Below, piece by piece: positions 1 to 7,301 of a stretch of DNA of 64,000 nucleotides. Position 1 is the stretch's first letter. Each line of letters opens with the position of its first letter. The DNA comes from a virus. Location: IMG/VR virus record IMGVR_UViG_3300042566_000678, positions 1 to 64,000 of that record; one strand, written 5' to 3'. Position numbers and translations under genes: made by a program. Under the pieces are notes generated by a model that saw only the letters and a list, made by a program, of their open reading frames with translations, made no database searches and was not told the DNA's origin.

Positions 1-185
1 TCATCTAATAATTGTTTTGCTTGGTTTTCTAAAATTACAGCCATTCCGTGCTCTTCAGTTGCACCAGTTAAGCCTTCTAATAAACCAGTTTTTTCCCACT
101 TGTTTTTCAACCCGCGAGTTTGCTCAAGCATAACCGCAGTTGGGTTTTTGCCTTCCATTAATTTGTTTAAATCAAATTGTGCCAT
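1..185 (-). CDS. 23: Major capsid protein (T4 gp23-like), N-terminal part only
   Basis: Only the first 61 codons are in the window; the gene continues off the left edge. The protein opens MAQFDLNKLMEGKNPTAVML and goes on with KNKWEKTGLLEGL and a GMAVILENQAKQLLDE stretch. This matches the N-terminal propeptide region of gp23-type capsid proteins, where a WxxxLE...LP/L segment is followed by (V/M)LENQxK. In T4 this part is removed by the gp21 protease during prohead maturation. Its position just after the scaffold gene reproduces the T4 order 21-22-23. An AAGGAA stretch lies about 10 bases before the ATG and could act as a weak Shine-Dalgarno. The call is confident from motif plus synteny, although most of the protein is unseen. 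Confidence 0.85.
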   Translation of the reverse strand, partial: MAQFDLNKLMEGKNPTAVMLEQTRGLKNKWEKTGLLEGLTGATEEHGMAVILENQAKQLLD

Positions 186-205
186 TTGTTTTTGTTCCTT
201 ATTTG

Positions 206-1390
206 TTATTTAATTAATCCTGCTAATTGTTTAAATCTATCAGAGTAAGCAGAATTTTCGCTGATGATTTGTTTTTTTACACCTGTACTCTTTTGTGGTT
301 TAGAAGCTCCTTCAGTAATTCTTTTTACAGATTCTACTTTCTTAACACTTCCACCCATCTTCATAGATTCGGCGATTGTTGAGTAAACCAATTTAACTTC
401 ACGAATTGTTCCAGTTCTATCGAATGAATCAATAACTTTAGATTTTTGTTCGTTAGTTAAGTTGTATCCTCTAAATAATTTGTTAGAATATAAAAGTTTA
501 GCGTTCAATAAGTTAATCTCATTGATTGTAGACTTCAAAGTTTTGATTACAGATATTGCTTGTCTCAATTCATTTTTCAATGATTTTGCTTCTGCTACTG
601 CTGCTTTCTCTTCTTCTTCTGCTGCTTCTTCGTCTTCTAATTCTTTGATGATAGATTCGATGTTTAATTCTTCTTCTTCACCTTCTTCTTCACCTTCTTC
701 CATTTCAGAAGCTTCTTCGTCTTCACCATAGCCTTCTAATTTAGCTATTTCTTTTCTTAATTCAGCGATTTTTTCTGCGTTAGGATTTTCTTCTTCTTCA
801 TCTTCTTCCGAAATTGATGAATCTGAATCATCTGCGTTCATGTAAGTATCAACATCATCTGCATCTTCTTCCATTTCATCATCTGTTCCTAATTCGTCTT
901 CTAATTCACGAATAATAGCTTCTAAATCTAAATCATCTTCAGATGGAGCTTCCATTTCTTCTTCGCCTTCTTCCATTTCCATTTCGTCTTCACCTTCACC
1001 TTCTTCCATTTCCATTTCTTCTTCCTCTTCTTCTGTGATTGATTTAGCGAAATCATAATCTTCAACCTCATCCTCTGGCTTACCAGAAGTTTTAGTTACG
1101 TCTGCTGCACCTAACTCATCTTCAGCTTCTGCTGAATCTAAAGTTGGTTGTGCACCACCCCCAATGTTAGAAGAACTTAATTCTTCTTCCATTTTGTCTT
1201 CTTCTTCTTCCTCATGCATTTCGTCATCAGCTTCCATATCTTCAGCTTCTGCACGTAATTTTTGAGAAAGAATTGACTTCAAACGAGGAGTAAATGCTTC
1301 CTCTAATTGAAGTTTTGCGTTTGCTAATGCAGTTTCTCTTACAGCTTTAGCATCAGCGATTGCTTCTTTTAACAATTTTGAACTTGCCAT
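206..1390 (-). CDS. 22: Prohead core scaffolding protein (T4 gp22-like)
   Basis: 394 residues, extremely rich in Glu and Asp between about residues 45 and 265. A basic, helix-prone N-terminus and a C-terminal lysine-rich helical part flank the acidic region. It sits between the prohead protease region and the capsid gene, where T4 places gp22, the assembly core that gp21 degrades before packaging. Two acidic repeats carry the same motif, EAIIRELEDE near residue 155 and ESIIKELEDE near residue 240. The (L/I)xE tripeptides throughout fit the known T4 gp21 cleavage rule. Upstream (1391-1558) is a 168-bp AT-rich gap with a short inverted repeat (ACCAA...TTGGT, 1502-1517) that may hold its promoter. 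The gp22 identity is inferred from composition and position, since such scaffolds diverge quickly. Confidence 0.75.
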   Translation of the reverse strand: MASSKLLKEAIADAKAVRETALANAKLQLEEAFTPRLKSILSQKLRAEAEDMEADDEMHEEEEEDKMEEELSSSNIGGGAQPTLDSAEAEDELGAADVTKTSGKPEDEVEDYDFAKSITEEEEEEMEMEEGEGEDEMEMEEGEEEMEAPSEDDLDLEAIIRELEDELGTDDEMEEDADDVDTYMNADDSDSSISEEDEEEENPNAEKIAELRKEIAKLEGYGEDEEASEMEEGEEEGEEEELNIESIIKELEDEEAAEEEEKAAVAEAKSLKNELRQAISVIKTLKSTINEINLLNAKLLYSNKLFRGYNLTNEQKSKVIDSFDRTGTIREVKLVYSTIAESMKMGGSVKKVESVKRITEGASKPQKSTGVKKQIISENSAYSDRFKQLAGLIK

Positions 1391-1558
1391 TCTTTATACT
1401 TGATTTTTTCTAAACCCATTGATTTCGGGCCTAATAGAATTGTGTTAGATTTTCGGTGAGTTTATATAAGGATAAACTATTCATCAACTAACAGGATATT
1501 AACCAAATTATATTGGTATTACATAATATACATATATACTTTTTGAAAAAAAAGTAAA

Positions 1559-1801
1559 TTATTTGTATAAACTACGAAATTTTTTTGGTATTTCTTTTAA
1601 TTTTTTACCTCTGTAAAGGTCTTTTTGCTGAACTAATTGTTTTCTTTCAGCTTTTTCCATCATTTCTCTCTTTGTAACTGATGGTTTTGTAAATTGTTGT
1701 CTATCTCTTAATTCTTTAACAACACCAATTGCATCAAACTTTTTCTTTAATTTCTTTAATGCTCCGGTTATATTACCGTCTTTTACTTCAATGTTAATCA
1801 T
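1559..1801 (-). CDS. rpsU: Ribosomal protein bS21 homologue
   Basis: 80 residues. The core IGVVKELRDRQQFTKPSVTK aligns with the bS21 signature (G-(V/I)-(L/V)-x-E-(L/V)-R-x-R-x-x-(Y/F)-x-K-P-(S/T)-x-x-(K/R)), and a basic tail follows. The N-terminus INIEVKDGNITGALKKLKKK also follows the family pattern. Cellular bS21 sits at the 30S platform next to the anti-Shine-Dalgarno end of 16S rRNA and influences initiation; phage copies are known from metagenomic phages. Here it lies between the scaffold gene and a row of capsid-targeted proteins. It could replace host bS21 on ribosomes late in infection (inference). No strong Shine-Dalgarno precedes it. Confidence 0.88.
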   Translation of the reverse strand: MINIEVKDGNITGALKKLKKKFDAIGVVKELRDRQQFTKPSVTKREMMEKAERKQLVQQKDLYRGKKLKEIPKKFRSLYK

Positions 1802-1808
1802 AATAACT

Positions 1809-2171
1809 TTACTTTTGCTCTACTTTGGTGTAACGTTGATTTTTATCGTTTTGTATTCTTTTCTTTGTTGATTTTACTTTATCATATGATGGAGCACCAT
1901 TTATATATCCACCTGGTAATGATAAACCTACACCTGCTCCACCTGGAAATCCATCTTCTTTAACCATAGACTCCGAACACCCAATTGCGTTGTAGAATTT
2001 ACTATAATCAAATTTGATACCTTCATCTTTGAATTGTCTTACCATATTATCGGCAATAGATTTACGATTTTCTACATCTAATACTTGATTTAGAATATCA
2101 ATAATCCCATCTACCATTTGGTATTCGTTATTATCTAACTTTTCCTTTAATATACTTTTTAACTTTATCAT
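1809..2171 (-). CDS. Putative internal head protein with capsid-targeting peptide
   Basis: 120 residues beginning MIKLKSILKE. I chose the ATG at 2171 over an upstream TTG because four upstream neighbours start with the same peptide and the same DNA around the ATG; it then begins one base after the preceding stop. The first ten residues resemble T4 capsid-targeting sequences (about ten residues ending in (L/I)xE, cut by gp21), with predicted cleavage after LKE. The body has a helical middle (DGIIDILNQVLDVENRKSIADN) and a C-terminal GFPGGAGVGLSLPGGYINGA segment that is common in phage virion-associated proteins. The function after cleavage is unknown. Packaging in the head is an inference from the N-terminus and location. 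Confidence 0.75.
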   Translation of the reverse strand: MIKLKSILKEKLDNNEYQMVDGIIDILNQVLDVENRKSIADNMVRQFKDEGIKFDYSKFYNAIGCSESMVKEDGFPGGAGVGLSLPGGYINGAPSYDKVKSTKKRIQNDKNQRYTKVEQK

Positions 2172-2172
2172 G

Positions 2173-2760
2173 TTATTTACAGGTTTTCCAACCACCACCT
2201 TTTGATTTGTAGTTTTTTGCTGCCCAACCATTTGCATATGCAGATGGATAAACATCAAACTTTGATTTTGCTGCGGATTTAGAAGCAGACCATTTTGCTG
2301 GGTCAGTTGGGCAATTCTTTTCTAAAAATAAATCTAACTTTTCTGCCAACTCATTTTTCTTTGTAGAAACATATATAGGAGTTTTACCTTGTCCTTTACT
2401 ATCACTACCACCTCTATCTGCTGCGTTTTGTGCTGCTCTCTTTCTACGAGTTGCAGACTCCTTTTCTTTTTTACTCATTCCAGCTGCTTTTGCCGCAGGA
2501 ACACATTTAGCATATCCACTCTTTTCACCAGATGTACCACATGGTGGGTGTTTTCCATCAACCTTTTTACCTATGTTTACCCACTTTTCTTTAAACCATT
2601 TCCGTAGGTCTTCTTTTATAGGTGTATTATCAGTACCGCATTTATGACAAGTGTATGGTTTATCACCACCTTCAGCTATATCCCACATCCAATCACAGTT
2701 ATCACAAATTACTTTGTTTCCTTCTACCTTTTCGTTTAATATATCTTTTAACTTAATCAT
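2173..2760 (-). CDS. Putative internal head protein: targeting peptide, zinc ribbon, DUF5872-like domain
   Basis: 195 residues. It starts MIKLKDILNE, a likely capsid-targeting peptide with a cut after LNE. Residues about 17-45 contain CDNC...CHKC, a zinc ribbon. A central part, LRKWFKEKWVNIGKK followed by PPCGTSGEKSGYAKCVPAAK, looks like the DUF5872 family of phages and large viruses. The C-terminus has KFDVYPSAYANGWAAKNYK, a motif shared by many phage proteins of unknown role. The many Lys and Arg residues are compatible with DNA binding inside the capsid. It overlaps the preceding stop by one base. The biochemical role is unknown. Confidence 0.75.
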   Translation of the reverse strand: MIKLKDILNEKVEGNKVICDNCDWMWDIAEGGDKPYTCHKCGTDNTPIKEDLRKWFKEKWVNIGKKVDGKHPPCGTSGEKSGYAKCVPAAKAAGMSKKEKESATRRKRAAQNAADRGGSDSKGQGKTPIYVSTKKNELAEKLDLFLEKNCPTDPAKWSASKSAAKSKFDVYPSAYANGWAAKNYKSKGGGWKTCK

Positions 2761-3149
2761 TATAGTTTCTTCAATAATGTATCCATATCTATTTCAAATG
2801 AATACCCAGCACCACTATGTCTTTTATTTGCAACTACTTTTAATCCTAATTTCTTTTCTATACGAGTTTCTAATGCTGATAAAAAATCATTATCTCCCAA
2901 ACTCTTTTTAATTGTATCTACATTTGTAGAATCTTTTATTGAAGCTGGAATTAAAACAATATTGCCATCTTTTGATGATGCGTAGAACTTAACTCCGCCA
3001 GCTTTAGCAAAATCAATACTAACAGATTGTGCTTCTTCTAATACCTCTTCTTTAACTTGCGGTTTGAATGCAGTATGGTATGGGTTAGAATAAACAACTC
3101 CTTGTTCAAACTTACCATGTCCTTTCATCAAATCGGTTAGCTTTATCAT
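2760..3149 (-). CDS. Small virion-region protein with degenerate targeting peptide
   Basis: 129 residues starting MIKLTDLMKG. The start resembles its neighbours but lacks a Glu at the expected cleavage point; a later LEE (EEVLEEAQSVS, about residue 39) fits the protease rule and could be used instead. The rest is a compact alpha/beta sequence (FAKAGGVKFYASSKDGNIVL ... KKLGLKVVANKRHSG) without a family I recognise. It is co-directional with the other MIKLK genes and overlaps the next one by one base (TAATG). It may be an internal head protein, with less certainty than its neighbours. Confidence 0.65.
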   Translation of the reverse strand: MIKLTDLMKGHGKFEQGVVYSNPYHTAFKPQVKEEVLEEAQSVSIDFAKAGGVKFYASSKDGNIVLIPASIKDSTNVDTIKKSLGDNDFLSALETRIEKKLGLKVVANKRHSGAGYSFEIDMDTLLKKL

Positions 3150-3160
3150 ACTTTTATTAA

Positions 3161-3664
3161 TTAATTTACAGATTCTATTCCATTTTCATCACCTCTGCTA
3201 GCAGTTTTAATACCACCTTCAATTGAAGATAATTTATGTCTAACTTTCTTTGAACCTTTTACTCTCCCATATTCATCCGATGGTACTAATGTTGCGGTTG
3301 TATCATCCATTTCAACAACTTTATAGTATTTACCACCTTCAATTCCTTTTAATCCGGTAAAACCAATTCCTAAAATTACAGAACCAACATATAAATTAGT
3401 TGGATACTTAACCTCTTTTACATATCCTTTCTTAACATATGCGTGTCTTGCTTTAAGATAATCGGCTTTGTGTGCTTTTATATAAGCCAACATTTCACCT
3501 GTTGTATCAAATGATTTTTGACCTGAACCTTTTATGTTGTCCATCCAAAATGAATCTGAATCTCTATCGTATGAATAATCGCCAACTTTTTCACCATCCA
3601 AAGTTATTACACTTTTTTCTGCTTTCCAAGTTTCCTCGTTCAATAATTCTTTTAACTTTATCAT
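3161..3664 (-). CDS. Putative internal head protein with capsid-targeting peptide
   Basis: 167 residues, N-terminus MIKLKELLNE with predicted cut after LNE. After it come WKAEKSVITLDGEKVGDYSY, a helix with ALKADY-like spacing, and a beta-rich C-terminal half with GGKYYKVVEMDDTTATLVP that looks like a small SH3-like barrel. The start codon overlaps the upstream stop by one base. No enzyme motif is visible. The N-terminus and gene order suggest that it is packed in the prohead and trimmed by the gp21-type protease; that is inference. Confidence 0.7.
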   Translation of the reverse strand: MIKLKELLNEETWKAEKSVITLDGEKVGDYSYDRDSDSFWMDNIKGSGQKSFDTTGEMLAYIKAHKADYLKARHAYVKKGYVKEVKYPTNLYVGSVILGIGFTGLKGIEGGKYYKVVEMDDTTATLVPSDEYGRVKGSKKVRHKLSSIEGGIKTASRGDENGIESVN

Positions 3665-4461
3665 TATCCTATATAGCAGTTTAATTCGTATCCGTTTTTC
3701 ATTCCGTATACCTGAATGTGTAATTGTTGTTTTGCTGGTTTACCACCTTTGGTAAGTTCTACCGACATCTTATTAGTTTTACCTTCGGATGGTCTTTTTG
3801 GTCCCATTCCAATTTTTCTAAATGAGTCATCATCATCTACCATATACCCTCGTTTCAAAGCGTATTCTTTTGCAGTTTGTATTGCTTCGGTATATGATTT
3901 GTGATATACTTTCAAATCATTTGCTTCGGTTACGGTTTCAACTTTTTTTTTACCAGCTCTTAAATCTGCCAAATCGTCTGAACCAATATCACCATCCTTA
4001 TCCAAATCTAATTTATGTTGATTACCAACTAATTCTTCGCTACGGATACCCAATCTTTGGTTTACTTCTTCTTCACTCAATTCACTAACACCATAGTAAC
4101 GTCCTATAATGTGTCCCATATCTTCGTATAGATTTTCCATTTGTGAATGTAATGACTTTGCCTCGTTAGCTATCTTTTCGAATTGAGATGATAGTTTGTT
4201 CAACTCATTCATATTACGTTTAACAGTCACATCATCAAAGTGATTACCGGCTTCTTTAATAGCAAACTCACTAGCTGCATCTGTGATTGCACCCAATGTT
4301 TCAGCAATTTGTGCCAAATCATTCTCATTCTTTAACTTTGGTCCAAATGAACCATAAGTAGAAATGATTTCTAAAAAGTGTCTTCTTGCTTCGTTGCTTA
4401 AAGTTTGTTTAGGTGCTTTTTTATCTTCACCTTCTCCCAATAATTTCTTTAACTTTATCAT
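3664..4461 (-). CDS. Putative internal head protein with targeting peptide and EF-hand-like loop
   Basis: 265 residues from the ATG at 4461 (MIKLKKLLGE). An in-frame TTG 15 bases upstream is less likely, because 4461 reproduces the one-base gap seen between neighbouring genes. The predicted cut is after LGE. Residues about 60-125 are helical. At about residue 148 the sequence LDLDKDGDIGSDDLADL is a calcium-binding EF-hand or dockerin-type loop (D-x-D-x-D-G-x-I). The C-terminal domain begins KVYHKSYTEAIQTAKEYA and ends with a beta-rich tail. The mosaic of modules resembles other head-cargo proteins of T4-like marine phages. Function unknown. Confidence 0.72.
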   Translation of the reverse strand: MIKLKKLLGEGEDKKAPKQTLSNEARRHFLEIISTYGSFGPKLKNENDLAQIAETLGAITDAASEFAIKEAGNHFDDVTVKRNMNELNKLSSQFEKIANEAKSLHSQMENLYEDMGHIIGRYYGVSELSEEEVNQRLGIRSEELVGNQHKLDLDKDGDIGSDDLADLRAGKKKVETVTEANDLKVYHKSYTEAIQTAKEYALKRGYMVDDDDSFRKIGMGPKRPSEGKTNKMSVELTKGGKPAKQQLHIQVYGMKNGYELNCYIG

Positions 4462-4462
4462 A

Positions 4463-4687
4463 TTATTTTGCTTCAAATTGTTCTATAAGTTTGATTGCCA
4501 TATCAATGTGCTTGATAGCTTCTTTGCTATAAGGTGCAATGTTGTGTTTGACCTCTTTTAATCTATCTAATGATTTTTCACGAGTCATAGCGTGCATTGC
4601 TGCTTCTAATAAATCTCTTCGTTCTTGCTCATTGGATTTGGCTTTAATCTTATTAGAAGCCATATATTGCGTTATATTAAATGCCAT
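4463..4687 (-). CDS. Conserved small head-region protein, unknown function
   Basis: 74 residues, predicted all-helical, with a basic middle and an amphipathic C-terminal helix (KEAIKHIDMAIKLIEQFEAK). It lies between the prohead protease and the first MIKLK gene, with short gaps on both sides, so it is part of the head operon. It does not start with the MIKLK peptide, though DLLEAA near residue 27 contains an LxE triplet. T4 has small core proteins (gp67, gp68) in a comparable place, but I see no sequence proof of homology. Confidence 0.6.
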   Translation of the reverse strand: MAFNITQYMASNKIKAKSNEQERRDLLEAAMHAMTREKSLDRLKEVKHNIAPYSKEAIKHIDMAIKLIEQFEAK

Positions 4688-4694
4688 ATTTTTA

Positions 4695-5279
4695 TTAGTT
4701 TAATTCTTCTATTATTTGTCTCATTAGGTCTTGTGCTTTACACCACTTACCACACTCTTCAATTTCTCTTTGTACGCTTTCATTCATAGCCGTTGGAGAC
4801 ATAAATGCACCATGTGTAGATGGGTTAGATACAAAATCCCAACCAATTAGTTCGAAATCTTCTTGTACCATTACCGTATTCTCTCTCATAGGTTTAACTG
4901 AACCCATACCTCTACTACTAATACCCAAACGAATATTGTGTTTGAATAACTCTTTTAAGATGTTACCAGACGGAGTTGAAAGAACTTCTACTGTACCACA
5001 TAAATCTTTACCATCCCACCAAATCTCTTTGATGTTGTGTGATACGTTCTTTAAGTTGATTACAGTTGATTCTGGATGGTCTAATTCACCTAATGCTCTA
5101 CGTTCTTGTATTAGGGTTTCGTATTTCTTTGCTTCCCTCTGTAATATGTTAAGAGGATAGATACGATGATTTTGGTTAGGAGCATCTGCTCTTTGCAAAA
5201 CGCCTTTAACCAAAAACTTTCCGTTTTCATCTTCTTGTATCTTACCTTCAAAAAGGTTGTGTTCTATTAATAATGCCAT
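4695..5279 (-). CDS. 21: Prohead core protease (T4 gp21-like)
   Basis: 194 residues, close to T4 gp21 (212). The fold and active-site landmarks of the phage prohead serine protease family are visible: His68 in GELDHPES and Ser121/Ser122 in LGISSRGMGSV, separated by the expected spacing, plus RIYP near residue 40. This enzyme cuts scaffold, capsid and internal proteins after (L/I)xE in T4-like phages. It is therefore the likely processor of the MIKLKxLLxE proteins encoded just downstream. It follows the endolysin gene by three bases and belongs to the same operon. Confidence 0.9.
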   Translation of the reverse strand: MALLIEHNLFEGKIQEDENGKFLVKGVLQRADAPNQNHRIYPLNILQREAKKYETLIQERRALGELDHPESTVINLKNVSHNIKEIWWDGKDLCGTVEVLSTPSGNILKELFKHNIRLGISSRGMGSVKPMRENTVMVQEDFELIGWDFVSNPSTHGAFMSPTAMNESVQREIEECGKWCKAQDLMRQIIEELN

Positions 5280-5282
5280 ATC

Positions 5283-6167
5283 TTATGATAGTAAGTAGTA
5301 ATACTCTTTAAAATGACGAATACGGTCTGCCAATCCTATTGTACCACCATTTACTCTTTTTGTTATTTGTGTAACTACCGCATCGGAAGAACCACCATCA
5401 GCTAACTTATGTAATCCGTTTTTAGAGAAGAACCAAGCTGCCGAGAGTAAAGCGTATTTGGAGGCAACCACATCTGGGTTTGCACAAACATCTTCACCGA
5501 TGGACTTACCGAATGCGGTATAGTTTTCCTTTCCAGTTAATTGAATATACCCACGTCCTCTGAACTTATAGCCCTCACGAGTTGCTTCAGCTCCATTTCC
5601 CATACGTCCACCATATACTCTACTTGCAATCATCTCTGGCTTTCTCTCATATGCCGTTGCCATTGCTACCGTTGGAAAGTATTTCTTAAATATACCCATC
5701 AATCCTTTTGCAGAATAGTTTAGGTTTTCTTGTGTTGCCTTAAAACCACCACTCTCATGTCCACATTGTGCCAAAAAGTGTGCTAATCTTAAAGGAGTAT
5801 TTATATTGAACTTTACTGCAGTATCTGGAATCATAGCGATTACATTAGCAGGAATGTGTCCTTTTAATTTATCTAATTTTAAACCAGGATAAGATGGCGA
5901 TGATACTACTGTTGGGGCAGGTGCTGCAACAGGTGCAGGAGCTGGAGGAGGTGTAGGTGCTGCTACTGGCTTTGGAACTACGGTAATACCCATAATTTTA
6001 TTCCAAGTATTAGGTCCCACAATACCATCTGCTGCCAAACCATTTTTTGCTTGCCATGCTTTAACTGCATCTTCCGTTTTTGGTCCAAAATTACCAACTG
6101 GGTCTAAACCCAATTTAACCTGTAATTTCTTTACATCTTCGTTATTATCACCTCTCTTTAGTAACAT
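5283..6167 (-). CDS. Endolysin: peptidoglycan-binding domain plus GH19 chitinase-type muramidase
   Basis: 294 residues from the ATG at 6167, two bases after the upstream stop; a TTG 30 bases earlier would overlap the neighbour and is less likely. Residues 1-55 are a PG_binding_1 repeat (LQVKLGLDPVGNFGPKT...GIVGPNTW). Residues about 63-90 form a Pro/Ala linker. Residues about 95-294 are a glycoside hydrolase family 19 domain with the catalytic region FLAQCGHESGGF and the family motif FRGRGYIQLTGKENY. It should cleave cell-wall glycan at lysis. There is no signal peptide, so a holin or another export route is needed. Its place inside the head cluster, between head genes and the prohead protease, is unusual. 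Confidence 0.9.
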   Translation of the reverse strand: MLLKRGDNNEDVKKLQVKLGLDPVGNFGPKTEDAVKAWQAKNGLAADGIVGPNTWNKIMGITVVPKPVAAPTPPPAPAPVAAPAPTVVSSPSYPGLKLDKLKGHIPANVIAMIPDTAVKFNINTPLRLAHFLAQCGHESGGFKATQENLNYSAKGLMGIFKKYFPTVAMATAYERKPEMIASRVYGGRMGNGAEATREGYKFRGRGYIQLTGKENYTAFGKSIGEDVCANPDVVASKYALLSAAWFFSKNGLHKLADGGSSDAVVTQITKRVNGGTIGLADRIRHFKEYYYLLS

Positions 6168-6169
6168 AA

Positions 6170-6868
6170 TTAATCTCTCTCCGTTTTTGCTTTCCAAGCT
6201 GTATCTACTTTATTAAAAAATGCTTTCTTTTCATCATCACTCATAGATGGAATAGATTTACCAGCTTTATCCATTACTTTTTGGAAAAACTTTTGGTATT
6301 CTGCTTCCTCTTGCATTACCTCTCTTACGATTGATTTTAATGCTTCTCTCTTTAATGATTTTTGTTTACCCATAGTTTGTGGTAAACCATTTGCTACATT
6401 TTCAATATTTTCTTCAACAAATCCTTTACTTTTATAATCTTTAATTCCCCTTTCCAAATCTACTTTGTTCTTAAAAATCTGTATATCATAAAAATCACTA
6501 CCATCTTTGTGTTTTTTAACACCATCGTGAGAACTGATACTATACTTTGAACTACCAATACCAGGATTTACTTTGAATACTTTCTTACCTTCGTTTACTG
6601 ATTCAAACTTAAAGTCTTGATTTTTTTGAGACTCTGCACTTACAACTGCTAATAAACCAACTTTTGATTTAGGAACTTTTAATTGAGTAATTGCTTTTTG
6701 TTTTGCATCATAAAGGTCTTTTCCATCAATATCAATTTTCTTACCCATAAAGAATGCGATGAACTTTGTTTCCTCTAATTGTTGCTCTTGAACTTTTGCA
6801 GTTCTTGAACCAATTGGTCCACCTAATGCTTGAAGAGTAACGATACCCGATTTTGATAAATGTCTCAT
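6170..6868 (-). CDS. Head-region protein of unknown function
   Basis: 232 residues. The N-terminus (HLSKSGIVTLQALGG) is followed at about residue 30 by EQQLEETKF, which contains an LxE site, so a propeptide is possible. The middle is beta-rich and Lys-rich. The C-terminus carries a motif recurrent in T4-like virion proteins, roughly EYQKFFQKVMDKAGK followed by DDEKKAFFNKVDTAWKAK. The recurring C-terminal motif suggests a shared docking or packaging module (inference). The gene lies between conserved head genes and overlaps none. Confidence 0.6.
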   Translation of the reverse strand: MRHLSKSGIVTLQALGGPIGSRTAKVQEQQLEETKFIAFFMGKKIDIDGKDLYDAKQKAITQLKVPKSKVGLLAVVSAESQKNQDFKFESVNEGKKVFKVNPGIGSSKYSISSHDGVKKHKDGSDFYDIQIFKNKVDLERGIKDYKSKGFVEENIENVANGLPQTMGKQKSLKREALKSIVREVMQEEAEYQKFFQKVMDKAGKSIPSMSDDEKKAFFNKVDTAWKAKTERD

Positions 6869-6869
6869 A

Positions 6870-7301
6870 TTAAAAATCTATAATTGTTCTTGCTATTTTA
6901 TTTAATCTTTCTTTTATACGAAAGATACTTGTGTTTGTTCTTTTGTAGAAATCTTCGTTCTTTACTCCGTTTTCCATTTTAAGTTTGTTGTACCAACCTA
7001 AAAATCTTTCTACCTCTGCTAATTGGTTTTTGATTTCTCTAACACCTAAATTGATTTTTTGTTCTGGTGAACGAGTTTCATCTCTTTTAAGTGCTAACCA
7101 ACGATTTTCAGCTAATTCATATCCAGTTCCAGATGATTTAGCTTTACGCTCTTTATCAGCTTGTGTGTTTTTACCGAATGCAAATGGAGTTTGATACCCA
7201 TCAACTGAAGCAGTTGTAGTTTCTTCGTTAGTTGTTGTATTTCTTTCACGAAGTTTTGTACGGATAATTTCCTTTAATCTATCTCTACTAGATAATGCCA
7301 T
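6870..7301 (-). CDS. Conserved head-region protein, unknown function
   Basis: 143 residues, basic, helical, starting MALSSRDRLKEIIRTKLRER. The first 14 bases overlap the end of the upstream gene. An AGAGGAAC stretch about eight bases before the ATG is a Shine-Dalgarno-like site inside the upstream coding sequence and may support coupled initiation. The C-terminal half has long helices (REIKNQLAEVERFLGWYNKL). It sits in the portal-to-protease interval where T4 has gp67/gp68-type core proteins, but homology cannot be shown by eye. Confidence 0.6.
   Translation of the reverse strand: MALSSRDRLKEIIRTKLRERNTTTNEETTTASVDGYQTPFAFGKNTQADKERKAKSSGTGYELAENRWLALKRDETRSPEQKINLGVREIKNQLAEVERFLGWYNKLKMENGVKNEDFYKRTNTSIFRIKERLNKIARTIIDF

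Noticed and set aside
4462-4476. Upstream TTG starts for several genes (4476, 2258, 6197, 10633, 51291, 55652)
   Set aside because: Each has a nearby in-frame ATG that removes overlaps or restores a conserved N-terminus; the ATGs at 4461, 2171, 6167, 10609, 51267 and 55589 were used.
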